64,000 bases of DNA from positions 4,774,001 through 4,838,000 of the forward strand of contig SPDT01000001.1 in the NCBI GenBank assembly GCA_008477525.1, read 5' to 3'. Position 1 is the stretch's first letter. Every line of letters starts with the position of its first letter. The stretch comes from Hypomyces perniciosus (Eukaryota; Ascomycota; Sordariomycetes; Hypocreales; Hypocreaceae). This document shows positions 23,997-34,214 of the stretch, one piece after another. The translations under genes and the position numbers were made by a program. The notes beneath the pieces were generated by a model. The model did not search any database and was not told the DNA's origin. It saw only the letters and a list, made by a program, of their open reading frames with translations.

Positions 23997-24574
23997 TATT
24001 AAAAAAAAGGGTTAAAAAGTAAAGATTTTAATATAATTCAGTAACCTTTTTATTCTAGCTAGACCTAAAATTAGGCCTAATACTAGGACTAAATTCTTAA
24101 AGGAACTTTAATATAAGTCAGGAAATTTCTATTATCTTTAATAATAATAATTAAACTAAAACCAGCTACCCCGCCTACCTTAAACTTAATATAATGGCTA
24201 TAATAGCTATTATAAAAAATCTAATTAAAATAGTTTCCTGTTTATATAGCTGTAAATCGATTTAGCCGATTTCCTATATAAATAAACTTTACAGAAAATA
24301 GAAATATAGCTATAAACCTTATTCTGCCGCTATATACCTATTATTAAGTTAAAGGATTATTATAGAAGATAAAGTATTATTTTATAATTACTTTTATAAT
24401 AGCTGTATATTACTAGTTATTCTATAGCTTCTAGCTATTAAATTAAATATAATTTAATTGTTTATTTTATTATTTACCTAGTAAACTCTTAGTCGTTTCC
24501 TTATTACTGCATTATATATAGTTTCTTAAAAGCTATATATAAATAAGGTTTAGTATAACCTTATTATTTTAACA
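23997..24574 (+). repeat. LTR-C1, 3' LTR of copia-C
   Basis: A 578-bp copy begins TATTAAAAAAAAGGG and ends TTTTAACA (clean copy: TGTTAAAAAGGAGGG and CTTTAACA). It matches 31459-32038 throughout, differing mostly by RIP-type transitions. It sits immediately after a purine tract, which fixes it as a 3' LTR of a + strand element. Confidence 0.8.
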
Positions 24575-24707
24575 AAAACCTATTCCTATACTATATTAAT
24601 AAAACTGGCTTTATTAAAAGATTAATTACCTTTAGTAATATACTTACTTATAAAGATATAACCTTTAATATAAAAAGGTAAAGAAAAAAATAGCTTTTTA
24701 ATAATAT
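24575..24707 (+). pseudogene. Fragment of a second gypsy-A internal region
   Basis: A 133-bp fragment aligns with gypsy-A1 internal bases of about 1692-1825, with the shared core TTAATAAAACT(A/G)GC and the end TTTTTAATAATAT. It is the piece of target gypsy-A sequence trapped between the copia-C LTR and copia-D. Confidence 0.65.
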
Positions 24708-24977
24708 TGTGTGGCGGAGCGCGGCACAGCTATATAGAGTATAAAGAGATAGGAAACAAAGCTTGATTCTATAAAAGAGAATATACTGTAGTGGCCTCGC
24801 TATATATACACATAGCTAATATAAAGAAGAAGCTATATGCAGGCGCTTTATAAGCGCCTGCATAGTCTAATATATTACTTATACGATATGGATATCAGCT
24901 TGTATCTGCTTATATAGCAGATAAGAGCTCCCTAGCGCTGATAAGCGGTAAGGCCCCGGCCTACTTAACCCAATACA
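24708..24977 (-). repeat. LTR-D, 3' LTR of copia-D, little mutated
   Basis: A 270-bp block reads TGTGTGGCGGAGCGCGG at its left end and ACCCAATACA at its right end on the + strand; on the minus strand it starts TGTATTGGG directly after a run of six G. It contains a perfect 13-bp inverted repeat (24836-24848 with 24852-24864, loop TAT) and an 8-bp one (24903-24910 with 24916-24923). No second copy was found in the window. Confidence 0.65.
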
Positions 24978-26300
24978 CCCCCCAGTTAATGAGGCTATTC
25001 CCAATGCCTTATTAACTGCTACTTTAGCCTATCTATAGTATTATGACTGACTGGCCGCGCTCCTAGAGCCTCTTTTGCTTAGTTAGAAGCTCCTTATTGT
25101 AAATATACATTGATATTCTGTTGTAAAGGTGAAAGGAATATAAGCGCTATAGCTATTGTTGTTTTGTGATAATAGGAAGTTGAACAATAAAGCTCCTAAG
25201 CAGGTAAATCGGTCCTGAACAGCTAGAATAGGTATATTAGCTGCCCCCCAGCCTTATTCCTCGCTCTTTTTCTTCAGTTATTAATATTATTATTATTAAC
25301 ATCAACAACAATATTAACATTAACAGCAATAGCAGTATAGCTCTTACTGTAAATATTACGCTTCCAACTAATTCCCTTTACGCTGCATGTTTATTAGTTA
25401 ATAGCGAAATCGCAGAAAAAGAATACCTCGTCGGTGAAGCGTGGTTGTGGTCGCCCCCCGAAGGTGGCTTATCGCGGCGTTAGTCGCTCGGTTAGCCGAG
25501 CGGCCACACCCCCTTCTCCTCCTCCTGCGCCAGCTCCTACTCCGACTCCTGCTCTTGCGCCGGCTGGTCCGGCCCCCGTTGACCTTGGCCTTATCCGTCT
25601 TGTGGTTACTGCGGCTCTTGCTTACGCAACTCTTAATGCACGCCGTGCTGCTGCCGCCCCGGCCCCTGCCCCTGTTACTGCTGCTGCTGCTCTGGTGGCT
25701 GCCTTTGCGGCTGCTCCCGCTGCTGCTTTTGCCTCTGCTACTGCTGCTGCCCCTGCTGCTATGCCGTTATCCCCTCCTTATAAGGGTTACTTAAAGTCGG
25801 CAATCGCCGGTAAAAGAGACTTCTCCCAGTATATTTCCGTTGCCCGCTCTCGGCAATACACTGCTTACTTTAATAGTAATTACTAATATGCCCTTTAATA
25901 AGCTTTTCCTTAATTTGCCTATATTACTTTATTTAATTATATACTTTACAGGTATTTAATGCTTGTATTAATTATATACCAGCTTTTTTAAACTATAAGT
26001 AAAGAGGATAACTAAGTAAATATACTCTCCTTTCTTTATATACTTATAAGCTTATATAATTAAATGGCAACCTGGTGTAAAAAGGCGTTACGCCTTTAAT
26101 TTAACCTATTAAAGGAGGAGAACTTAATTTACCTTAAAAAGGCTATTACCTTAGGCAGCAGCGATAACGATAATAATGCTTTTTGCGCGCAGGCGCGCAA
26201 GGGCTAGAAAGCTTTTAGAGAATACTTATTACAGTAATAGAATACGCCCCCTGTAATATATAGCTTATAGGCCAGAATTAACCGGTTTCCCGTATTTTTA
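24978..26300. other. GC-richer 3' region of copia-D with hairpins
   Basis: 1.3 kb lies between the LTR-D purine tract and the end of the copia pol remnant. It keeps many CpA/TpG dinucleotides that RIP has removed elsewhere. It holds inverted repeats AAAGGCG-TTA-CGCCTTT (26081-26097) and TTGCGCGC-AG-GCGCGCAA (26183-26200), and a GC-rich triplet-biased stretch at 25434-25886. Whether it belongs to the retroelement's 3' untranslated region or is an insertion of other origin is not decided by the sequence. Confidence 0.5.
25434..25886 (+). other. GC-rich open frame, Ala/Pro-rich with AT-hook-like start; unknown
   Basis: An uninterrupted frame of at least 150 codons, open back to about 25398, with no ATG start. 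It begins KRGCGRPPK, close to an AT-hook (KRGRGRPPK type), where the Cys codon TGT differs from an Arg CGT by one C-to-T change. A long Ala/Pro low-complexity region of GCT/GCC/CCT codons follows (about residues 22-110), then a short normal tail ending at TAA. It is in opposite orientation to the surrounding copia pol. GC-rich triplet repeats open several frames by chance; a Leu-rich frame overlaps. It could be a fragment of a captured DNA-binding protein gene or merely structured untranslated DNA. Protein coding is unproven. Confidence 0.3.
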
Positions 26301-26309
26301 TATATTTTA

Positions 26310-29300
26310 TTCTAGTAACTATATATCTGCTAAATTTAATAGTGCTTTAAAGTGCTTAAAGCGCTGCTATAATAGGGCTTTAGTAAGCCTATTAGTAAAT
26401 ATAAGGTTAATAGAAAAATAAAAAACTATAAATAATCCTTTCTAGTATTCCTACTAAAGCTATATATTTTATATATTAATGTAATATAGGCGAGTATTAA
26501 TTTATATACTCTCTTTAATTATAAAGTATATAGTTAATTAATTATTATAATTAATATTCTAATTAGTGCTAGGGTTAAATTTTATTTCCTAGAAAAGGCA
26601 GTATAAACTTATAGCCTTTTTCACTATTTAAGTAAAGGCAAACAGCTTAGCTTCTATTATAAATATATTAATAATACTTTAATATATTATATTTTATAGG
26701 ATAAAGCTTAAGAAAAGTATAATAAAATACCCTTAAAATAATCTTTAAGTATTTATATTATTAGTAAAGGAAGTATTGCTTAAAGCAGTTAAAACCTATA
26801 TTTCTCTTTTCCCTTTATATTAAAAAGCTAAAAAACGCTATATATATAAATAGTGGATTAGCTAATTAACTGCTTTAAAGTACTTTTTACTAAGGTTAAT
26901 TAGAAACTGTAATAAAGTTAAGGCGCTATAAGTTATATTAAGCTTTATTATAATAGCTATATAAAGTATTAATTTTACTTTCATTTAATATATTTTAATA
27001 GTTGCTTTTAATGCTTGCAATATACTTTTCTAAAGCTTTATAATAAATATTAAAATTATAAAAAGCTATATTTTTTATTAAACTTAAATTGTTTTATAAT
27101 TTTCTTAAAATAGGTTTTATAAAAAAGGTATATCCTTTGCTTTATACAGTTTCAGGTAATCTTAATCTTTAAAAACTACTATATATCTCCTTTACTATAA
27201 AGCTTATATTTTACTTTTAAAGCATTTAATAATTTAATATAAAGAGCTTTATTATTACAATAATATATAATTAAGATATTATCTATATAAAATATAATAA
27301 AGATCTTTTAAGCTTTATTATAAAAAAAATAAGGCTTTTTAAAGCTTAAAATTAACCTTTATTACTTTAAAGATAGTTTATTAAACTATAGCTTTAGCGA
27401 GTCCTTTAAGCTATATAAAGCTTTTGCAAGCTTTAAATAGATATTCAGCTGCTTAAAACCTTTAAGGAGTTTATATATAACTAGTTTTAAGTTCTTATCC
27501 TTTAAAGTATTAAAAAAAGTATTTTTAATATTATATTACTTTAACTTAAAGTTAAATCTTACTATAAAAGCAATAAATATATAGAAAAAATATACTATTA
27601 ATATAGCTGTATATATACTCTTTATAGTAAAGCGCTTTTATAAATCCCTATAGACTATAAAATAAACTTTATAGCGTTCTAGATTTCTATTTTAATTAAA
27701 CTTATAAATAAAAACCTAATGCATTAATAATAGCTTTATTATTGCCTTTAAATATAGTATCTCTTGCTAGGTCCCTTTTACGCACAGAGAATTAATCTTA
27801 TTACGCGCAGCTTGCTTAAACCTATCTTTAAGTAGGTATTTTATAAGCTCCTTCTAGTCTTTAAGCGGTTTCGCTAAGTCCTTCTAGTAAACAACTAGTT
27901 TATTAAAAGCTATACTTTTCTAGGAAAAGGATTTATAGTCTACTACTATATTAAAAACAGTAAATACTATTTTTGTGCTTTTTAATTTATTATTTATTCG
28001 CTTTTATTAATTAACTAGCAGTTAATATAGTATTAAATTAAAAAGCCTAGTAATTATTAAATATATTAGGCTTATTATCCTTAAAAGCAGTATTTAAGGT
28101 ATATATTTTAGTTTTATATATTAAAAAATACTTATTAGCCTTTTTTACAGGTTATTTCCTTTAAAGTTTTAAGCTTTTATAAATATTAAATACTGCTTTA
28201 CTGCTTAAAGGATTATTAGCTAGCATTTTTTTAAGGTCTACTTTTCTTTTATAAAAGTAGGCAAGTCTTTTATATATTAATCTACTTTTAGCCTTAATAG
28301 ACTATCCTCTTTTATTAAATTATATACCTTTAATATATAAGGCTGTTTTTCCGCTATATCCCTCTTTTTAAAAAAAGGTAAATCGCTTACTAAAGCATTA
28401 CTTAGGGTTCCTGTTAATACACTAGTATTATCTATAAAGATTAACTGTTTTAAAGTAGCCTTTAGTGTTTAAAGGCTAAAAGGTCCTTTTAAGTGTATTA
28501 ATAGCTTACTTAAAGCATTTATTAAACTGTCTTTAATACTTTATATCTCTATTACTTTTAAAAGTATACTCTCTTTTTTTATATTACTTATAAAGGTATT
28601 TTTTACTATAGGAATATATATAGAGAAAAGTTTAAATTTTAGCTTATTCTTTTTAACCTTATTAAATAATTTATTTAACTTAACTATAAACAGTTTATCT
28701 GTAATCTTTTTATTACTATTAAAAAAGCTAGTTTTATTAAACTGTATATTCTTTATAATAATTACCTTTATTAGGCAGGGTAATTAAATGCAATATATAT
28801 TATTTACAGTATAACTAATAAAATATCTAATTAGCCCCCTAGGCTTAGTTTTAAATTCTCTCTTTTTTTAGCTAGCCTTACAGTCTCTATTAAGTATATA
28901 GGCGCAGTAGCTATATATATAGAGACTGCTTTAATCTAGCTATAAGTCTGCAGAAAGCTCCTGTATCGGAAAGGGTATAAAGTCGCGGAACTATTACTTT
29001 AATTTATCGATAAGTAATATTATATTAAGGCTATATATAAAGCTTATATTAATAATATACGCTATAGCTCTTGCGCTCTCTAACTATAAGTCAGTTAAAA
29101 GACCTGCAGCTTTAAATATCTTAATCGATTTATTTATAACTTCCTATCCTGCCTATTCCAAAACAGTATTCAGCTTATATATATAAAAAAGGGCAAGCTC
29201 TAGGATAATACCCTCTATATTAACTTAAATCTAGAAGTGTAATAAACTTTTAACTGCAATTACAGCTTTTTTATTATCCTGCCTAAAAAAATATACAGAA

Positions 29301-31455
29301 ACATTATATTATATCTTTATTATATTTATAAAGTTAAAAAAAGCACTAAAAACAATTTCCTATTCTTTATTTAATAAAGGGTATATATATAGCTATATAG
29401 TATATTCTTCTTTAAGTATTAAAAGCCAGTTATCCTTATTATAGCCTTTAAAATAATCTTAAAGATCCCAGTATACTTTAAAGAATAGTCTTAGTACTTA
29501 TCTATTAAACAGTCTATAAAAGATAACCTATTTTATATATATAAGAGTATAAGCCTTATATTTTATATATATAGTTCCTTTAATATATATATTCCTTATA
29601 TTCTTTATAAGTGCTTTAAGCGCTTCTAGGCCTAAATATCCTAATTATAAATACTAGAGCTATTTAAAGTTATATTATAATATTAAAGGATTATATATTA
29701 GTCTTCTCTTACTTTTTAACGCTATATAAATATCATAGTTTACGTTAAAAAGTATAAAAAAAGCTATTAAACTTTTTAGTATAATACACTTAAGGATAAA
29801 GGCAATATAAAGCAATAGGGGCTTATATTAAAGAAATAAAAGATTATACCTATACTCTACCTTCCCTATAATAATATTCAAATTAGCTATACTAGTGTAA
29901 AGTATATTATTATACCTTATTAGCTAAATCTTTACTTTTTAAAGCTTTAATAAAGATATAATATTAATATAGAATCCTTTAACTATAGCTATATTTGAAA
30001 GCGTAACAAAGCGCGCTATCTTTTAATATAAATTATAAAGAGTATCTTTTATTAAATAATAACCTCTTTTAACTATTTAATAGCTAATACCTCCTGCTTT
30101 AATATAGTTTTTTTCTATATTTAAGATAAAGGAGCCAGGAATAAAGTAGTTCCTATTATTTATAAAATAAATAGTATTATATATATTAAAAAAGGTGCTT
30201 TAAGAGAGGCAGTAAAGTATATCCTATGCATTAGTATATATTAATATACTTATTAAGTATACTGCAGGGCTTATATCTTCTTTATGGATTAGGCCTAAAG
30301 AGATTAAGGCAGCTATAACTATTAAGGCTATTCCTCCCTATATCAAGGCAGTAACGTCGATATCCTTTTTGCTAAGCTTTTCGCAGGTAGCCTGCTATTT
30401 ATTTTCTTATAGGCGCGCGCGAATTTTTGCAGCCTGCTTAGGCATAAAAGTATATTTCCCTTTTTTATTAAGCTTTCCAGTAAATACAGTATATACCTTA
30501 CTATAGTTATTTAAAGGCTAAATATACCTTTTAGGTCTATAAAGGCACTCTTTATTAATAAAAGGCTTTAAGTGTATATTACTACTGCCTAATATATTAT
30601 TAAAGTAGTTACTAAGCGTTACTTAAAAGCTATAAATATAGTTCTTTAAATTCTTTAAAGTATTTAAAAAAAGCTATTTAAGTTAATTAAAGGAAAAAAT
30701 CTTATTTATTTTACTACTTTTAATTAGGCTATTTATATAGTATAAGTAATAGGCAGTAAAGTTTAAAGTAAAGTATACTTTAATAGCTTTAAAGAAAGCT
30801 ATTTAGGAAGCTATTCCTATAACCTTTAAAAGCTTATACTTTACTATACTTGCGTAAATATATACCTAATAGGTATATTATACTTTTAACTTAATATTCC
30901 TGCACTTTACTTTATATAGTATATATTAATAGGATAAGTATATTTCCTTATATATTATATCTTTGCGAGGAGTTAGTTAATCTTTAAGCTTTTTAATAAT
31001 TTAGTAAATAGTAAATTTAATATTAAAGTCCCTGTTATTATTATAGGCTATTTTAGTAGTAGTAGAGGCTAGGGCTATAGCTTTAAAGTCTGCTAAAATT
31101 AAGGTATAAATATTAAAATTAACTATTTTCTAGATCCAATTTAAGATTATATCGCTAGCCTTCCTTTTCTTTTTATTTAAAGTAATATTAAACTAATACT
31201 TTTTAAGTATACTATTATAGTAAGTAAAGATATCTGCTATGAAGGCATTAAGACTAAACTCTTATACTGTATACTCTTTTACTTTTATTAAAATAAATAG
31301 CTTAATAGCAGGGAAATAATTATTTAGTTAATTAGGGAAATTAAGATTAATCCTATTCTAAACCCTAGCAGTAATTATATAATTAATTAAAATAGTAATC
31401 TACTTAATCCATTAAACTATTAATTCCAGCTTTATAAAAGCAATATCCTTTATAC
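26310..31455 (-). pseudogene. Copia-D gag-pol remnant
   Basis: Read on the minus strand across stops. The gag-like start is near 31455 (SIKDIAFIKLELI). A middle region has KYTFMPKQAAKIRARL (about 30,450). The reverse transcriptase KALYSLKDSLKL segment is at 27387-27427 and its catalytic box, now YIDNILI, at about 27,277-27,306. RNase H and C-terminal segments include an IIEAKLFAF box (about 26,640) and RLTKALL (about 26,385). The domain order is that of Ty1/copia. Stops are mainly RIP-created. A stretch at the gag start (TAGTATAAAGG on the minus strand, beside 31458) resembles an initiator-tRNA primer-binding site, but the match is partial. Confidence 0.65.
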
Positions 31456-31458
31456 TAT

Positions 31459-32038
31459 TGTTAAAAAGGAGGGCTAAAAAGTAAGGATTTCAGTGTATTT
31501 GGGTAACCTTCCTATTCTAGCTAGACCCGGAATTAGGCCCGACGCTAGGACCGAGTTCTGGAGGAACTTCGGTATAAGTCAGGAAATTTCTATTATCCTC
31601 AACGATAACAATTGAGCTAGGACCAGCTGCCCCGCCTACCCTAGACTCAATACAATGGCCATAATGGCTATTGTGAAAAATCTGACCAAAATAGTTTCCT
31701 GTTTATATGGCCGTAAGTCGATTTGGCTGATTTCCTATATAAATGAATTTTGCGGAAAATAGGAATGCAGTCACGAACCTAATTCTGCCGCTATATGCCT
31801 ATTATTTAGTCGAAGGACTATTGTAGAAGACAAAGCTATTGTTCATACAATCACTTCTACACTAGCCGCATATCACTAGATATTCTATAGCTTTCTAGCT
31901 ATTAGTTCAGTTACAATTTAATTGTTTATCCATTATTAACCCAACTAGACTCTCAGTCGTTTCCTCATTGCTGCGTTGTATGCAGCTTCCTAGAAGCCAT
32001 ACATAAATGAGGTTCAGTATAACCTTGTTACTTTAACA
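31459..32038 (+). repeat. LTR-C2, little-mutated copy of the copia-C LTR
   Basis: A 580-bp block of near-normal composition begins TGTTAAAAAGGAGGG and ends TTTAACA, in the same orientation as LTR-C1. It is much less mutated (for example CTAGACCCGGAATTAGGCCC here against CTAGACCTAAAATTAGGCCT there). It is neither preceded by a purine tract nor followed by a copia internal region, so it is probably a solo LTR. The flanks (ACTAT and TATAC) do not form a clean target duplication, which suggests a rearrangement at this joint. Confidence 0.72.
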
Positions 32039-32724
32039 TATACCTTTAAGCTTATTAACTTAAACTCTTTAACTATATCTGCATTTTCCTTATATTTTAT
32101 AACTCTCTCTTTAAACTATTAGCAGTTTATAAAGCAGGCTAATAGATATATTTGCTAGGATAAAATATTATTAATAAATAAAAGAATAAAAATATATAAA
32201 AATAAGTCTTTAAAAAAGATAATAAAATAAATAAAATAGTAGAAAAATAGGAATTTAATAAGATCTTTAACTGCTATAATAAAGATAGCCTATACTATTA
32301 TATAGCCTAGAAACACTATACACTAAACTAGCAACCCGCAAAGGATTTAAAAAGATAAGACGCCGCCCTTTTAGAATACTATATAAAAAACCCTAATAAG
32401 CCTAGCCTGCCTGCTTAGGTTAAGAAAAGGAAAATAACCGATTAGCTGGACCTGCGATACAGCAGCCGTTTATAATGGAATTAATATAATAAAAGGATTC
32501 AAATATATATAGTTTTAGAATAGCTATTTAAAGGTAAGTAAAGTTTAAAAAGGGGGGGGTACTGTTACAGCACTAAACCTGCCCTTTAATAACTTATTAG
32601 TATCATATATATCCTCACGTAATAACTTAATCCTATACCTTTAAACTATATTCTTATAGCTTCTTGCCTTATTTAAGGCATAATAAAGATATTACCTTAA
32701 CCTGCTATTCCGTATACTATAATA
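32039..32724 (+). mobile_element. Gypsy-A2: 3' end of a second gypsy-A copy with its LTR
   Basis: 32039-32562 aligns with gypsy-A1 internal bases of about 6235-6758, including the purine tract AGGGGGGGGTAC. 32563-32724 is a complete 162-bp LTR-A (start TGTTACAGCAC, end ATACTATAATA). The 5' part is missing; 24575-24707 may be a detached piece of the same copy. RIP-mutated. Confidence 0.75.
32563..32724 (+). repeat. LTR-A, 3' LTR of gypsy-A2
   Basis: A 162-bp LTR, the same length as the clean solo copy at 7306-7467, with transitions at many sites. The TGACTCA and both CACGTG elements of the clean copy are destroyed here. Right flank AGCTTTTAACC is RIP-mutated DNA of unknown origin. Confidence 0.8.
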
Positions 32725-33130
32725 GCTTTTAACCTTTTTCTTTAAAGTTAAAGTATTTTAATATATATTAAATATTAAATCAAAATAAAGAAAATTACTT
32801 TTTAAAAAGAATATTAAAAAGTAAATACTTTAAAAAGCTATTAATTATAAAATTTAAAGGCATTTATAAACCCTTTAAAATTAAAATTCCTTTAATTTAT
32901 TTTATTAATAAAAAAGTTTAATTATAAAGACTTTTAAAGCTATTATAATTATTTTAGCTATAATATATAATTTTACTGTAAATATAGCTCCTTTAAAGAG
33001 TTAAAGCACTTTATTAAATACTATATAATAAAAAGTTTCCTCTTTAAAACGCTTAAAAGTAAAAAAATAATTATATATATATTAAGACTTAAAAGAAATA
33101 AAGCTTTCTAAAAGCTAGTAAAAGAGGTAA
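32725..33130. other. RIP-degraded AT-rich remnant at the edge of the repeat block
   Basis: About 400 bp of very AT-rich sequence has no frame and no recognisable repeat end. It is probably another degraded element. The composition becomes normal over the next 100 bp, so this marks the boundary between heterochromatin-like and gene-bearing DNA. Confidence 0.5.
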
Positions 33131-34020
33131 ACCTATATAGCCCCCCTTTATAAGATATAAATTAAGAATATACAAAAACTTTCCTTTATCCAGCAAAACG
33201 TAGCGAATAGGGCCTAGACCTTTGGCTCCTACTGACCTGTTGCCTAGATAAGGCTGTTATATTTAGATACAGAGTAGTCGTAAATAGTAATAAAAGAAAT
33301 TAACAAAACTCCTCCCTATCAATCGCACCACTTCCTTAACCTGGCGAAAGGGGCGAGCTAAGCGAGCGGTAGGGGAAGGAGGACCCTTGTCTTCATCAGT
33401 TAATACTGGATGGGTAGCGTCTGGTATTAGCTTGCATCCAGAACGGGTCTGAATTGGTGAGCGTTTGAATCCTTTCCAGCGCTGGCCTTTATAGGGAGAA
33501 TTCTTCGGCGATTTGGGTTTACGATCCTTTGGAGAAATGGTTGCTCTTCTCGGAGTAAGCGTTGTAGCTCCAGCCGCACGATGCACACCAGCAAGGCTCA
33601 CCTCACCCGGCTCACCCACGGTCGCGCGATTGGCCAGGGCGCCGAGCAAACTTCACATTTTCCTCGGCGTTCCACAGCTATCAGAGTCCACTGTGATTTC
33701 GCTTGTTGTACGGAGTACGAAGTACTCGTATCAACACGAGTACTCCGTAAGCATGGTCTGTCTTTTGTGATTAGTAGGTAAGGTAGCCACGAAGCCACGA
33801 CGCTGATGACGTGCCCCACTACGGGGTAGGGAGTAGTTATGTAGTGCTCCGTACCCCGTACTTTGTACTGTTTTCCTCGGGAACTCAGCCACATTGTGGC
33901 TTGAGCATCTTCTATCATCACTCTGCAGTTGTTCTAGGCATCACGGCTGATCTAGGCATCACTACGGAGTACGGCTGACAGGCATCACTGGGGCTAGATA
34001 ACATATCGATGCACATCTCA
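33131..34020. other. Transition region upstream of the helicase gene
   Basis: Base composition returns to normal. A 128-codon frame without ATG lies on the minus strand (33263-33649; basic, with ISPKDRKPKSPKNSPYKG), and I recognise nothing in it. An imperfect palindrome built from TACGGAGTAC and GTACTCCGTA arms lies at 33709-33749, and another TACGGAGTAC at 33963-33972. I see no RNA gene. The stretch probably contains the distal promoter of the helicase gene. Confidence 0.4.
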
Positions 34021-34076
34021 ATCGACTCATTGCAATTGACTCATTCCAATTGACTCATTCTAATTGACTCATGGCG
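34021..34076 (+). promoter_or_regulatory. 14-bp tandem repeat with three TGACTCA (Gcn4/CpcA or AP-1 type) sites
   Basis: Four consecutive 14-bp units of the form ATTGACTCATTC(C/T)A. Perfect TGACTCA boxes lie at 34037-34043, 34051-34057 and 34065-34071, and a degenerate CGACTCA at 34023-34029. TGACTCA is the core site of Gcn4/CpcA and of AP-1-like bZIP factors. The array ends 139 bp upstream of the helicase ATG, a normal distance for an upstream activating element. Regulation by CpcA is inference. Confidence 0.55.
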
Positions 34077-34214
34077 CTCGCATAGGATTGACAAACCAGG
34101 TCTGTGTTATAATGTCCTATAAAATCCTGCAAACAGTCGAGCTAGTTTGAGGTTGAGAATCTCCACATCCAGCTTCATCTGCATCCAACTTTGACGAATA
34201 CTCCTCCTTCAAAA

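Larger units (their letters stand above)
21945..24574 (+). mobile_element. Copia-C: 3' part of a forward Ty1/copia retrotransposon
   Basis: The right-hand remnant of a copia element into which gypsy-A1 inserted. It contains the end of pol (reverse transcriptase tail and RNase H, about 22,900-23,790), a purine tract TTTTAAAGGGAG (23985-23996) and the 3' LTR (23997-24574). The 5' half and 5' LTR lie left of the window. The copy is RIP-mutated with no open frame. The sequence right of the LTR (24575-24707) belongs to another gypsy-A copy, the presumed target. Confidence 0.7.
24708..31458 (-). mobile_element. Copia-D: minus-strand Ty1/copia retrotransposon, 5' LTR missing
   Basis: Coding strand is minus. 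From right to left: gag start near 31455, gag-pol remnants to about 26310, an unusually long and little-mutated 3' region (24978-26300), a purine tract (minus strand ACTGGGGGG, 24978-24986) and a 3' LTR (24708-24977). Reverse transcriptase and RNase H motifs are clear. The left flank AATAT is gypsy-A internal sequence. The expected second copy of the 270-bp LTR was not found at the right end, where a different LTR (LTR-C2) begins directly. The coding part is heavily RIP-mutated but the 3' 1.6 kb is not. Confidence 0.65.

Noticed and set aside
25441..25794. Leu-rich 117-codon + strand frame overlapping the Ala/Pro-rich frame
   Set aside because: It is the same triplet-repeat DNA read one frame over; the composition is almost entirely Leu/Arg/Pro and it ends inside the repeat. 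Not annotated as a gene.
26183..26204. Helitron 3' end (hairpin followed by CTAG)
   Set aside because: A hairpin and CTAG are present, but the spacing is only about 3 nt instead of about 10-12, no TC 5' end or Rep/helicase remnant was found, and the site lies between copia pol and its LTR.
23997..32038. One full-length copia bounded by LTR-C1 and LTR-C2
   Set aside because: LTR-C1 is preceded by a purine tract and + strand RNase H, so it is a 3' LTR of an element to its left, whereas the material between the two LTR-C copies encodes a minus-strand copia with a different 3' LTR (LTR-D).
33263..33649. 128-codon basic frame at the heterochromatin edge
   Set aside because: No ATG, ends in RIP-type AT-rich sequence, and no family recognised; mentioned in the transition region but not called a gene.
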